Source: Panorpa germanica (Eukaryota > Arthropoda > Insecta > Mecoptera > Panorpidae). From it: 64,000 nucleotides of DNA. The stretch's first letter is position 1. The number at the start of each line of letters is the position of its first letter. Below are positions 37,328 to 51,405 of the stretch, piece after piece. The notes beneath the pieces were generated by a model. It saw only the letters and a program-made list of their open reading frames with translations, was not told the origin of the DNA and made no database searches. A program made the translations under genes and the position numbers. The DNA is taken from NCBI GenBank assembly GCA_963678705.1, contig CAVMBN010000184.1, forward strand, positions 1 to 64,000, read 5' to 3'.

Positions 37328-38904
37328 TTGTCGAACATTATTTTACAAACCGATTACCGTTCCATGAAAAGGCAACTATCTAAAGGTTGTCCTCAGCGAT
37401 CTTTAATGGGGCCTGAGCTCTGGAACATGGTATTCGACGAGAACTGTGTTTCTCACTCGAAAGGTTGTGTAGACATATGTTTTGCCAACGATAATGTGAT
37501 CCTTATCGGTGCAAATAGTACAGAAACCCTAGAAAGCCGTTCTCGACCTGCTATATATAAAATCTGTAGTTTCTTGAAGCTACGAAACAAATACAGTAAC
37601 AACGAATGATAAACTTGTAACACACCTTGCGCGTGTCACAAGGACGGAATGAAGCTTAAACTCGGCAACTATGCCGACACTATACAAGGGGGCATTTATG
37701 CTAATAATTGTGTATTGTGCTTCGGCATGGTATTACAGGATCAATCTTTCAGATCTTCCATGCAAAGAACTATGTTATTGACGATGACGCGTTGTTGCAG
37801 AACTGTATCTACAGAAGTGTTGCAAGTGATATTAAGGACAATTCCTTAGATTTAAAAATCACTCATGCACTTACTCAAGTACAAATTACGCTAGAACTGA
37901 AAAAATCAAATTTTGATGATTTAAATTAATGCGACAAATTTCGAGGATTTAAAGTTAATGCGGCTGTAGGATAAAAGTCTGGAGACGATACCAAATATAT
38001 TGCCAAAGAGATGAATGCATATATGCATAAGCTCTGGCAAGACAGATGGGACTTAATACAAAAAGGAAGACCTACGTATTGGTTTACAAGGACGTTAATA
38101 TTGCTTTGCAACACAAGTGGTTCCTATCTACTATGTGTGTGTGATCGGCTCCTGATACTTTAGGTGAAAAAAGTAATTAAAAGTGAGAAATTAATTATGA
38201 AAAAAAATTAAATAAATTATATGAATACTTTTTCAAACGAAAAGTATTTAAGTTTGTTTTAAATTTGTGTTAATTTACCCTAAACAAAGTGTTTTTACAA
38301 AAGTTTGACAGTTGGAAACCAGTGTTAAAAACGAATTTTTCATTACGCGTACACGCGATCTTATAAACATAACCTCAAATTTGTAACTTTGATGTTTGAT
38401 ATAAGACATTAATAAGTGCGATAGACAAAAAAGTGATAATAATTAGGTTAGTGTTAGTGCTAAAACATCAAGTGGTTTAAAATTCAAGAAATCTGAAGAG
38501 ATATATAAGGAAGACCTCATATAAACACTACAAATATACGGAAGACAAAAGGTTGCCGCCCACTATCAAGTAAGTCGAATAAAATTAACTATAAATAATA
38601 TTAAAACACAAGAATTAGTTTATATAAATGCGTGTTTTAAATAATAATGAGAGTGTATTAATTGTTATAAGTGATTAAGTGAACAATATATGCGGTTTTC
38701 TTGGAAATAGTGATTGATCGTTCATGAACATTCAATGGTAACAAACAAATAATAAGTAAGTAGGCATAAGTACAAGTATGTATATGAGATATTTATATAA
38801 ATTCAGTGTGCCTTTGTTGATGGCCGGTGGACAAGTGACCTTCAAAGAATTAGACCGGCAAAAACCAATAGGTACGTCTACTGCGCTATGGAGAACTATT
38901 TTCA
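37328..38904 (+). repeat. Satellite monomer 20 (copy of 14)
   Basis: 1577 bp. It differs from monomer 14 only in run-length changes: one T fewer near 37846, one A fewer near 37924, an extra TG in TGTGTGTGTG near 38133 and two A fewer near 38427. Confidence 0.95.
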
Positions 38905-40491
38905 TTGTCGAACATTATTTTACAAACCGATTACCGTTCCATGAAAAGGCAACTATCTAAAGGTTGTCCTCAGCGATCTGTAATGGGGCCTGAGCTCTGG
39001 AACATGGTATTCGACGAGAACTGTGTTTCTCACTCGAAAGGTTGTGTAGACATATGTTTTGCCAACGATAATGTGATCCTTATCGGTGCAAATAGTACAG
39101 AAACCCTAGAAAGCCGTTCTCGACCTGCTATATATAAAATCTGTAGTTTCTTGAAGCTACAAATCTACGAAACAAATACAGTAACAACGAATGATAAACT
39201 TGTAACACTCCTTGCGCGTGTCACAAGGACGGAATGAAGCTTAAACTCAGCAACTATGCCGACACTATACAAGGGGGCATTTATGCTAATAGTTGTGTAT
39301 TGTGCTTTGGCATGGTATAACAGGATCAATCTTCCAGATCTTCCATGCAAAAAACTATGTTATTGACGATGACGCGTTGTTGCAGAACTGTATCTACAGA
39401 AGTAGTGCAAGTGATATTGGGGACAATTCCTTTAGATTTAAAAATCACTCATGCACTTACTTAAGTACAAATTACGCTAGAACTGAAAAAATCAAATTTT
39501 GATGATTTAAAATTAATGCGACAAATTTCGAGGATTTAAAGTTAATGCGGCTGTAGGATAAAAGTCTGAAAACGATACCAAATATATTGCCAAAGAGATG
39601 AATGCATATATGCATAAGCTCTGGCAAGACAGATGGGACTTAATACAAAAAGGAAGACCTACGTATTGGTTTACAAGGACGTTAATATTGCTTTGCAACA
39701 CAAGTGGTTCCTATCTACTATGTGTGTGATCGGCTCCTGCTACTTTAGGTGAAAAAAAGTGATTAAAAGTGAGAAATTAATTATGGAAAAAAATTAAATA
39801 AATTATATGAATACTTTTTCAAACGAAAAGTATTTAAGTTTGTTTTAAATTTGTGTTAATTTACCCTAAACAAAGTGTTTTTACAAACGTTTGACAGTTG
39901 GAAACCAGTGTTAAAAACGAATTTTTCATTACGCGTACACGCGGTCTTATAAACATAACCTCAAATTTGTAACTTTGATGTTTGATATAAGACATTAATA
40001 AGTGCGATAGACAAAAGAAGTGATAATAATTAGGTTAGAGTTAGTGCTTAAACATCAAGTGGTTTAAAATTCAAGAAATCTGTAGAGATATATAAGGAAG
40101 ACCTCATATAAACACTACAAATATACGGAAGACAAAAGGTTGCCGCCCATTATCAAGTAAGTCGAATAACATTAACTATAAATAATATTAAAACACAAGA
40201 ATTAGTTTATATAAATGCGTGTTTTAAATAATAATGAGAGTGTATTAATTGTTATAAGTGATTAAGTGAACAATATATGCGGTTTTTTTGGAAATAGTGA
40301 TTGATCGTTCATAAACATTCAATGGTAACAAACAAATGGTAAGTAAGTAGGCATAAGTACAAGTATGTATATGAGATATTTATAGAAATTCAGTGTGCCT
40401 TTGTTGATGTCCGGTGGCCAAGTGACCTTCAAAGAATTAGACCGCCAAAAACCTATAGGTACGTCTACTGCGCTATGGAAAACTATTTTCA
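38905..40491 (+). repeat. Satellite monomer 21 (copy of 15)
   Basis: 1587 bp. It has one extra A in the run near 39752 compared with monomer 15; no other change was noticed. Confidence 0.95.
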
Positions 40492-42075
40492 TTGTCGAAC
40501 ATTATTTTACAAACCGATTACCGTTCCATGAAAAGGCAACTATCTAAAGGTTGTCCTCAGCGATCTGTAATGGGGCCTGAGCTCTGGAACATGGTATTCG
40601 ACGAGAACTGTGTTTCTCACTCGAAAGGTTGTGTAGACATATGTTTTGCCAACGATAATGTGATCCTTATCGGTGCAAATAGTACAGAAACCCTAGAAAG
40701 CCGTTCTCGACCTGCTATATATAAAATCTGTAGTTTCTTGAAGCTACAAAGCTACGAAACAAATACAGTAACAACGAATGATAAACTTGTAACACACCTT
40801 GCGCGTGTCACAAGGACGGAATGAAGCTTAAACTCGGCAACTATGCCGACACTATACAAGGGGGCATTTATGCTAATAGTTGTGTATTGTGCTTCGGCAT
40901 GGTATTACAGGATCAATTTTCCAGATCTTCCATGCAAAGAACTATGTTATTGACGATGACGCGTTGTTGCAGAACTGTATCTACAGAAGTGGTGCAAGTG
41001 ATATTGGGGACAATTCCTTTAGATTTAAAAACACTCATGCACTTACTCAAGTACAAATTACGCTAGAACTGAAAAAATCAAATTTTGATGATTTAAAATT
41101 AATGCGACAAATTTCGAGGATTTAAAGTTAATGCGGCTGTAGGATAAAAGTCTGGAGACGATACCAAATATATTGCCAAAGAGATGAATGCATATATGCA
41201 TAAGCTCTGGCAAGACAGATGGGACTTAATACAAAAAGGAAGACCTACGTATTGGTTTACAAGGACGTTAATATTGCTTTGCAACACAAGTGGTTCCTAT
41301 CTACTATGTGTGTGATCGGCTTCTGCTACTTTAGGTGAAAAAAGTAATTAAAAGTAAGAAATTAATTATGAAAAAAAATTAAATAAATTATATGAATACT
41401 TTTTCAAACAAAAAGTATTTAAGTTTGTTTTAAATTTGTGTTAATTCACCCTAAACAAAGTGTTTTTACAAAAGTTTGACAGTTGGAAACCAGTGTTAAA
41501 AACGAACTTTTCATTACGCGTACACGCGGTCTTATAAACATAACCTCAAATTTGTAACTTTGATGTTTGATATAAGACATTAATAAGTGCGATAAACAAA
41601 AAAGTGATATTAATTAGGTTAGTGTTAGTGCTAAAACATCAAGTGGTTTAAAATTCAAGAAATCTGTAGAGATATATAAGGAAGACCTTATATAAACACT
41701 ACAAATATACGGAAGACAAAAGGTTGCCGCCCACTATCAAGTAAGTCGAATAACATTAACTATAAATAATATTAAAACACAAGAATTAGTTTATATAAAT
41801 GCGTGTTTTAAATAATAATGAGAGTGTATTAATTGTTATAAGTGATTAAGTGAACAATATATGCGGTTTTCTTGGAAATAGTGATTGATCGTTCATGAAC
41901 ATTCAATGGTAACAAACAAATGGTAAGTAAGTAGGCATAAGCACAAGTATGTATATAAGATATTTATAGAAATTCAGTGTGCCTTTGTTGATGTCCGGTG
42001 GCCAAGTGACCTTCAAAGAATTAGACCGGCAAAAACCTTTAGGTACGTCAACTGCGCTATGGAGAACTATTTTCA
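40492..42075 (+). repeat. Satellite monomer 22 (copy of 16)
   Basis: 1584 bp; it keeps the one-base loss of monomer 16 near 41030. No difference from monomer 16 was noticed. Confidence 0.95.
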
Positions 42076-43627
42076 TTGTCGAACATTATTTTACAAACCG
42101 ATTACCGTTCTATGAAAAGGCAACTATCTAAAGGTTGTCCTCAGCGATCTGTAATGGGGCCTAGGCTCTGGAACATGGTATTTGACGAGAACTGTGTTTC
42201 TCACTCGAAAGGTTGTGTAGACATATGTTTTGCCAACGATAATGTGATCCTTATCGGTGCAAATAGTACAAATACCCTAGAAAGCCGTTCTCGACCTCCT
42301 ATATATAAAATCTGTAGTTTCTTGAAGCTACAAAGCTACGAAACAAATACAGTAACAACGAATGATAAACTTGTAACACACCTTGCGCGTGTCACAAGGA
42401 CGGAATGAAGCTTAAACTCGGCAACTATGCCGACACTATACAAGGGGGCATTTATGCTAATAGTTGTGTTTTGTGCTTCAACATGGTATTACAGGATCAA
42501 TCTTCCAGATATTCCATGCAAAGAACTGTATCTACAGAAGTGGTGCAAGTGATATTGGGGACAATTCCTTTAGATTTAAAAATCACTCATGCACTTACTC
42601 AAGTACAAATTACGCTAGAACTAAAAAAATCAAATTTTGATGATTTAAAATTAATGCGACAAATTTCGAGGATTTAAAGTTAATGCGGCTGTAGGATAAA
42701 AGTCTGAAAACGATACCAAATATATTGCCAAAGAGATGAATGCATATATGCATAAGCTCTGGCAAGACAGATGGGACTTAATACAAAAAGGAAGACCTAC
42801 GTATTGGTTTACAAGGACGTTAATATTGCTTTGCAACACAAGTGGTTCCTATCTACTATGTGTGTGATCGGCTCCTGCTACTTTAGGTGAAAAAAGTGAT
42901 TAAAAGTGAGAAATTAATTATGGAAAAAAATTAAATAAATTATATGAATACTTTTTCAAACGAAAAGTATTTAAGTTTGTTTTAAATTTGTGTTAATTTA
43001 CCCTAAACAAAGTGTTTTTACAAAAGTTTGACAGTTGGAAACCAGTGTTAAAACGAATTTTTTATTACGCGTACACGCGGTCTTATAAACATAACCTCAA
43101 ATTTGTAACTTTGATGTTTGATATAAGACATTAATAAGTGCGATAGACAAAAAAAGTGATAATAATTAGGTTAGTGTTAGTGCTAAAACATCAAGTGGTT
43201 TAAAATTCAAGAAATCTGAAGAGATATATAAGGAAGACCTCATATAAACACTACAAATATACGGCAGACAAAAGGTTGCCGCCCACTATCAAGTAAGTCG
43301 AATAAAATTAACTATAAATAATATTAAAACACAAGAATTAGTTTATATAAATGCGTGTTTTAAATAATAATGAGAGTGTATTAATTGTTATAAGTGATTA
43401 AGTGAACAATATATGCGGTTTTCTTGGAAATAGTGATTGATCGTTCATGAACATTCAATGGTAACAAACAAATGGTAAGTAAGTAGGCATAAGTACAAGT
43501 ATGTATATGAGATATTTATATAAATTCAGTGTGCCTTTGTTGATGGCCGGTGGACAAGTGACCTTCAAAGAATTAGACCGGCAAAAACCTATAGGTACGT
43601 CTACTGCGCTATGGAAAACTATTTTCA
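42076..43627 (+). repeat. Satellite monomer 23
   Basis: 1552 bp, with the same 33-bp deletion as monomer 17. It matches monomer 17 to about 43052, then departs (TTAAAACGAATTTTTTATTACG), marking the right edge of the second 10-kb copy. Its tail is of the GATGGCCGG variant class. Confidence 0.95.
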
Positions 43628-45206
43628 TTGTCGAACATTATTTTACAAACCGATTACCGTTCCATGAAAAGGCAACTATCTAAAGGTTGTCCTCAGCGAT
43701 CTGTAATGAAGCCTGAGCTCTGGAACATAGTATTCGACGAGAACTGTGTTTCTCACTCGAAAGGTTGTGTAGACATATGTTTTGCCAACGATAATGTGAT
43801 CCTTATCGGTGCAAATAGTACAGAAACCCTAGAAAGCCGTTCTCGACCTGCTATATATAAAATCTGTAGTTTCTTGAAGCTACGAAACAAATACAGTAAC
43901 AACGAATGATAAACTTGTAACACTCCTTGCGCGTGTCACAAGGACGGAATGAAGCTTAAACTCAGCAACTATGCCGACACTATACAAGGGGGCATTTATG
44001 CTAATAGTTGTGTATTGTGCTTCGGCATGGTATTACAGGATCAATCTTCCAGATATTCCATGCAAAAAACTATGTTATTGACGATGACGCGTTGTTGCAG
44101 AACTGTATCTACAGAAGTGGTGCAAGTGATATTGGGGACAATTCCTTCAGATTTAAAAATCACTCATGCACTTACTCAAGTACAAATTACGCTAGAACTG
44201 AAAAAATCAAATTTTGATGATTTAAAATTAATGCGACAAATTTCGAGGATTTAAAGTTAATGCGGCTGTAGGATAAAAGTCTGAAAACGATACCAAATAT
44301 ATTGCCAAAGAGATGAATGCATATATGCATAAGCTCTGGCAAGACAGATGGGACTTAATACAAAAAGGAAGACCTACGTATTGGTTTACAAGGACGTTAA
44401 TATTGCTTTGCAACACAAGTGGTTCCTATCTACTATGTGTGCGATCGGCTCCTGCTACTTTAGGTGGAAAAAGTGATTAAAAGTGAGAAATTAATTATGG
44501 AAAAAAATTAAATAAATTATATGAATACTTTTTCAAACGAAAAGTATTTAAGTTTGTTTTAAATTTGTGTTAATTTACCCTAAAACAAAGTGTTTTTACA
44601 AAAGTTTGACAGTTGGAAACCAGTGTTAAAAACGAATTTTTCATTACGCGTACACGCGGTCTTATAAACATAACCTCAAATTTGTAACTTTGATGTTTGA
44701 TATAAGACATTAATAAGTGCGATAGACAAAAAAAGTGATAATAATTAGGTTAGTGTTAGTGCTAAAACATCAAGTGGTTTAAAATTCAAGAAATCTGAAG
44801 AGATATATAAGGAAGACCTCATATAAACAATACAAATATATGGAAGACAAAAGGTTGCCGCCCACTATCAAGTAAGTCGAATAAAATTAACTATAAATAA
44901 TATTAAAACACAAGAATTAGTTTATATAAATGCGTGTTTTAAATAATAATGAGAGTGTATTAATTGTTATAAGTGATTAAGTGAACAATATATGCGGTTT
45001 TCTTGGAAATAGTGATTGATCGTTTATGAACATTCAATGGTAACAAACAAATGGTAAGTAAGTAGGCATAAGTACAAGTATGTATATGAGATATTTATAT
45101 AAATTCAGTGTGCCTTTGTTGATGGCCGGTGGACAAGTGACCTTCAAAGAATTAGACCGGCAAAAACCTATAGGTACGTCTACTGCGCTATGGAAAACTA
45201 TTTTCA
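43628..45206 (+). repeat. Satellite monomer 24
   Basis: 1579 bp with the 9-bp loss at the GCTACAAAG site. The RT box reads GTAATGAAGCCTG (about 43705) where other copies have GTAATGGGGCCTG. Tail of the GATGGCCGG class. Confidence 0.95.
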
Positions 45207-46794
45207 TTATCGAACATTATTTTACAAACCGATTACCGTTCCATGAAAAGGCAACTATCTAAAGGTTGTCCTCAGCGATCTGTAATGGGGCCTGAGCTCT
45301 GGAACATGGTATTCGACGAGAACTGTGTTTCTCACTCGAAAGGTTGTGTAGACATATGTTTTGCCAACGATAATGTGATCCTTATCGGTGCAAATAGTAC
45401 AGAAACCCTAGAAAGCCGTTCTCGACCTGCTATATATAAAATCTGTAGTTTCTTGAAGCTACAAAGCTACGAAACAAATACAGTAACACCGAATGATAAA
45501 CTTGTAACACTCCTTGCGCGTGTCACAAGGACGGAATGAAGCTTAAACTCGGCAACTATGCCGACACTATACAAGGGGGCATTTATGCTAATAGTTGTGT
45601 ATTGTGCTTCGGCATGGTATTACAGGATTAATCTTCCAGATCTTCCATGCAAAAAAACTATGTTATTGACGATGACGCGTTGTTGCAGAACTGTATCTAC
45701 AGAAGTGGTGCAAGTGATATTGGGGACAATTCCTTTAGATTTAAAAATCACTCATGCACTTACTCAAGTACAAATTACGCTAGAACTGAAAAAATCAAAT
45801 TTTGATGATTTAAAATTAATGCGACAAATTTCGAGGATTTAAAGTTAATGCGGCTGTAGGATAAAAGTCTGGAGACGATACCAAATATATTGCCAAAGAG
45901 ATGAATGCATATATGCATAAGCTCTGGCAAGACAGATGGGACTTAATACAAAAAGGAAGACCTACGTATTGGTTTACAAGGACGTTAATATTGCTTTGCA
46001 ACACAAGTGGTTCCTATCTACTATGTGTGCGATCGGCTCCTGCTACTTTAGGTGGAAAAAGTGATTAAAAGTGAGAAATTAATTATGGAAAAAAATTAAA
46101 TAAATTATATGAATACTTTTTCAAACGAAAAGTATTTAAGTTTGTTTTAAATTTGTGTTAATTTACCCTAAAACAAAGTGTTTTTACAAAAGTTTGACAG
46201 TTGGAAACCAGTGTTAAAAACGAATTTTTCATTACGCGTACACGCGGTCTTATAAACATAACCTCAAATTTGTAACTTTGATGTTTGATATAAGACATTA
46301 TTAAGTGCGATAGACAAAAAAAGTGATAATAATTAGGTTAGTGTTAGTGCTAAAACATCAAGTTGTTTAAAATTCAAGAAATCTGAAGAGATATATAAGG
46401 AAGACCTCATATAAACAATACAAATATATGGAAGACAAAAGGTTGCCGCCCACTATCAAGTAAGTCGAATAAAATTAACTATAAATAATATTAAAACACA
46501 AGAATTAGTTTATATAAATGCGTGTTTTAAATAATAATGAGAGTGTATTAATTGTTATAAGTGATAAAGTGAACAATATATGCGGTTTTCTTGGAAATAG
46601 TGATTGATCGTTTATGAACATTCAATGGTAACAAACAAATGGTAAGTAAGTAGGCATAAGTACAAGTATGTATATGAGATATTTATATAAATTCAGTGTG
46701 CCTTTGTTGATGGCCGGTGGACAAGTGACCTTCAAAGAATTAGACCGGCAAAAACCTATAGGTACGTCTACTGCGCTATGGAGAACTATTTTCA
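45207..46794 (+). repeat. Satellite monomer 25
   Basis: 1588 bp. An indel near 45650 (CAAAAAAACTATG) joins what are usually two frames, so 45558-45842 is open for 94 codons and shows the R1 reading TLYKGAFMLIVVYCASAW directly. Tail of the GATGGCCGG class. Confidence 0.95.
45558..45842 (+). pseudogene. R1-like RT C-terminal fragment, longest in-frame stretch
   Basis: In monomer 25 a one-base run-length change fuses two blocks into one 94-codon frame beginning near PTLYKGAFMLIVVYCASAW, continuing through TVSTEVVQVILGTIPLDLK. The order iYKG-(v/i)YCASAW-TxSTEaxQVxxGxxPLDL is characteristic of the region behind the RT thumb in R1-clade LINEs. This is the clearest single reading for classifying the unit. 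The stretch has no upstream start and no complete domain, so it is a fossil and not a gene. Confidence 0.75.
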
Positions 46795-48379
46795 TTATCG
46801 AACATTATTTTACAAACCGATTACCGTTCCATGAAAAGGCAACTATCTAAAGGTTGTCCTCAGCGATCTGTAATGGGGCCTGAGCTCTGGAACATGGTAT
46901 TCGACGAGAACTGTGTTTCTCACTCGAAAGGTTGTGTAGACATATGTTTTGCCAACGATAATGTGATCCTTATCGGTGCAAATAGTACAGAAACCCTAGA
47001 AAGCCGTTCTCGACCTGCTATATATAAAATCTGTAGTTTCTTGAAGCTATAAAGCTACGAAACAAATACAGTAACACCGAATGATAAACTTGTAACACTC
47101 CTTGCGCGTGTCACAAGGACGGAATGAAGCTTAAACTCGGCAACTATGCCGACACTATACAAGGGGGCATTTATGCTAATAGTTGTGTATTGTGCTTCGG
47201 CATGGTATTACAGGATCAATCTTCCAGATCTTCCATGCAAAAAACTATGTTATTGACGATGACGCGTTGTTGCAGAACTGTATCTACAGAAGTGGTGCAA
47301 GTGATATTGGGGACAATTCCTTTAGATTTAAAAATCACTCATGCACTTACTCAAGTACAAATTACGCTAGAACTGAAAAAATCAAATTTTGATGATTTAA
47401 AATTAATGCGACAAATTTCGAGGATTTAAAGTTAATGCGGCTGTAGGATAAAAGTCTGGAGACGATACCAAATATATTGCCAAAGAGATGAATGCATATA
47501 TGCATAAGCTCTGGCAAGACAGATGGGACTTAATACAAAAAGGAAGACCTACGTATTGGTTTACAAGGACGTTAATATTGCTTTGCAACACAAGTGGTTC
47601 CTATCTACTATGTGTGTGACCGGCTCCTGCTACTTTAGGTGAAAAAAGTGATTAGAAGTAAGAAATTAATTATGGAAAAAAATTAAATAAATTATATGAA
47701 TACTTTTTCAAACGAAAAGTATTTAAGTTTGTTTTAAATTTGTGTTAATTTACCCTAAACAAAGTGTTTTTACAAAAGTTTGACAGTTGGAAACCAGTGT
47801 TAAAACGAATTTTTCATTACGCGTACACGCGGTCTTATAAACATAACCTCAAATTTGTAACTTTGATGTTTGATATAAGACATTAATAAGTGCGATAGAC
47901 AAAAAAAGTGATAATAATTAGGTTAGTGTAAGTGCTAAAACATCAAGTGGTTTGAAATTCAAGAAATCTGTCGAGATATATAAGGAAGACCTCATATAAA
48001 CACTACAAATATACGGAAGACAAAAGATTGCCGCCCACTATCAAGTAAGTCGAATAACATTAACTATAAATAATATTAAAACACAAGAATTAGTTTATAT
48101 AAATGCGTGTTTTAAATTATAATAAGAGTGTATTAATTGTTATAAGTGATTAAGTGAACAATATATGCGGTTTTCTTGGAAATAGTGATTGATCGTTCAT
48201 AAACATTCAATGGTAACAAACAAATGGTAAGTAAGTAGGCATAAGTACAAGTATGTATATGAGATATTTATAGAAATTCAGTGTGCCTTTGTTGATGTCC
48301 GGTGGCCAAGTGACCTTCAAAGAATTAGACCGGCTAAAACCTATAGGTACGTCTACTGCGCTATGGAGAACTATTTTCA
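46795..48379 (+). repeat. Satellite monomer 26
   Basis: 1585 bp. It shares ACAGTAACACCGAATG with monomer 25 and the in-frame TAA near 47048 with monomer 2. Its tail is of the majority class, so the variant-class run stops here. Confidence 0.95.
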
Positions 48380-49819
48380 TTGTCGAACATTATTTTACAA
48401 ATGTGATCCTTATCGGTGCAAATAGTACAGAAACCCTAGAAAGCCGTTCTCGACCTGCTATATATAAAATCTGTAGTTTCTTGAAGCTACAAAGCTACGA
48501 AACAAATACAGTAACAACGAATGATAAACTTGTAACACACCTTGCGCGTGTCACAAGGACGGAATGAAGCTTAAACTCGGCAACTATGCCGACACTATAC
48601 AAGGGGGCATTTATGCTTATAGTTGTGTATTGTGCTTCGGAATGGTATTACAGGATCAATCTTCCAGATATTCCATGCAAAGAACTATGTTATTGACAAT
48701 GACGCGTTGTTGCAGAACTGTATCTACAAAAGTGGTGCAAGTGATATTGGGGACAATTCCTTTAGATTTAAAAATCACTCATGCACTTACTCAAGTACAA
48801 ATTATGCTAGAACTGAAAAAATCAAATTTTGATGATTTAAAATTAATGCGACAAATTTCGAGGATTTAAAGTTAATGCGGCTGTAGGATAAAAGTCTGGA
48901 GACGATACCAAATATATTGCCAAAGAGATGAATGCATATATGCATAAGCTCTGGCAAGACAGATGGGACTTAATACAAAAAGGAAGACCTACGTATTGGT
49001 TTACAAGGACGTTAATATTGCTTTGCAACACAAGTGGTTCCTATCTACTATGTGTGTGATCGGCTCCTGCTACTTTAGGTGAAAAAAGTGATTAAAAGTG
49101 AGAAATTAATTATGGAAAAAAATTAAATAAATTATATGAATACTTTTTCAAACGAAAAGTATTTAAGTTTGTTTTAAATTTGTGTTAATTTACCCTAAAC
49201 AAAGTGTTTTTACAAAAGTTTGACAGTTGGAAACCAGTGTTAAAACGAATTTTTTATTACGCGTACACGCGGTCTTATAAACATAACCTCAAATTTGTAA
49301 CTTTGATGTTTGATATAAGACATTAATAAGTGCGATAGACAAAAAAAGTGATAATAATTAGGTTAGTGTTAGTGCTAAAACATCAAGTGGTTTAAAATTC
49401 AAGAAATCTGAAGAGATATATAAGGAAGACCTCATATAAACACTACAAATATACGGAAGACAAAAGGTTGCCGCCCACTATCAAGTAAGTCGAATAAAAT
49501 TAACTATAAATAATATTTAAACACAAGAATTAGTTTATATAAATGCGTGTTTTAAATAATAATGAGAGTGTATTAATTGTTATAAGTGATTAAGTGAACA
49601 ATATATGCGGTTTTCTTGGAAATAGTGATTGATCGTTTATGAACATTCAATGGTAACAAACAAATGGTAAGTAAGTAGGCATAAGTACAAGTATGTATAT
49701 GAGATATTTATATAAATTCAGTGTGCCTTTGTTGATGGCCGGTGGACAAGTGACCTTCAAAGAATTAGACCGGCAAAAACCTATAGGTACGTCTACTGCG
49801 CTATGGAGAACTATTTTCA
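48380..49819 (+). repeat. Satellite monomer 27, internally deleted (1440 bp)
   Basis: About 145 bp are missing between TTATTTTACAA (48400) and ATGTGATCC (48401), removing the KGCPQ box and FAND. The remaining LINE part matches monomers 29 and 31 (TATGCTTATAG, GACAATGACGCG, TACAAAAGTGG). Tail of the GATGGCCGG class. Confidence 0.94.
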
Positions 49820-51405
49820 TTGTCGAACATTATTTTACAAACCGATTACCGTTCCATGAAAAGGCAACTATCTAAAGGTTGTCCTCAGCGATCTGTAATG
49901 GGGCCTGAGCTCTGGAACATAGAATTCGACGAGAACTGTGTTTCTCACTCGAAAGGTTGTGTAGACATATGTTTTGCCAACGATAATGTGATCCTTATCG
50001 GTGCAAATAGTACAGAAACCCTAGAAAGCCGTTCTCGACCTGCTATATATAAAATCTGTAGTTTCTTGAAGCTACAAAGCTACGAAACAAATACAGTAAC
50101 AAAGAATGATAAACTTGTAACACTCCTTGCGCGTGTCACAAGGACGGAATGAAGCTTAAACTCAGCAACTATGCCGACACTATACAAGGGGGCATTTATG
50201 CTAATAGTTGTGTATTGTGCTTCGGCATGGTATTACATGATTAATGTTCCAGATCTTCCATGCAAAAAACTATGTTATTGACGATGACGCGTTGTTGCAG
50301 AACTGTATCTACAGAAGTGGTGCAAGTGATATTGGGGACAATTCCTTCAGATTTAAAAATCACTCATGCACTTACTCAAGTACAAATTACGCTAGAACTG
50401 AAAAAATCAAATTTTGATGATTTAAAATTAATGCGACAAATTTCGAGGATTTAAAGTTAATGCGGCTGTAGGATAAAAGTCTGAAAACGATACCAAATAT
50501 ATTGCCAAAGAGATGAATGCATATATGCATAAGCTCTGGCAAGACAGATGGGACTTAATACAAAAAGGAAGACCTACGTATTGGTTTACAAGGACGTTAA
50601 TATTGCTTTGCAACACAAGTGGTTCCTATCTACTATGTGTGCGATCGGCTCCTGCTACTTTAGGTGGAAAAAGTGATTAAAAGTGAGAAATTAATTATGG
50701 AAAAAAATTAAATAAATTATATGAATACTTTTTCAAACGAAAAGTATTTAAGTTTGTTTTAAATTTGTGTTAATTTACCCTAAACAAAGTGTTTTTACAA
50801 AAGTTTGACAGTTGGAAACCAGTGTTAAAAACGAATTTTTCATTACGCGTACACGCGGTCTTATAAACATAACCTCAAATTTGTAACTTTGATGTTTGAT
50901 ATAAGACATTAATAAGTGCGATAGACAAAAAAAGTGATAATAATTAGGTTAGTGTTAGTGCTAAAACATCAAGTGGTTTAAAATTCAAGAAATCTGAAGA
51001 GATATATAAGGAAGACCTCATATAAACACTACAAATATACGGAAGACAAAAGGTTGCCGCCCACTATCAAGTAAGTCGAATAAAATTAACTATAAATAAT
51101 AATAAAACACAAAAATTAGTTTATATAAATGCGTGTTTTAAATAATAATGAGAGTGTATTAATTGTTATAAGTGATTAAGTGAACAATATATGCGGTTTT
51201 CTTGGAAATAGTGATTGATCGTTCATGAACATTCATAGATAACAAACAAATGGTAAGTAAGTAGGCATAAGTACAAGTATGTATATGAGATATTTATATA
51301 AATTCAGTGTGCCTTTGTTGATGGCCGGTGGACAAGTGACCTTCAAAGAACTAGACCGGCAAAAACCTATAGGTACGTCTACTGCGCTATGGAGAACTAT
51401 TTTCA
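49820..51405 (+). repeat. Satellite monomer 28
   Basis: Full length at 1586 bp. Its LINE part shares CTTCAGATTTAAAAATC (about 50346) and CTGAAAACG with monomer 24. Its tail has CATTCATAGATAAC and AATAATAATAAAACAC, repeated in monomer 30. Confidence 0.95.

Larger units (their letters stand above)
32956..43052 (+). repeat. 10.1-kb higher-order repeat, copy B
   Basis: Tandem copy of 22681-32777. I noticed only about six differences: one substitution at 37198, and run-length changes near 37846, 37924, 38133, 38427 and 39752. Confidence 0.93.
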
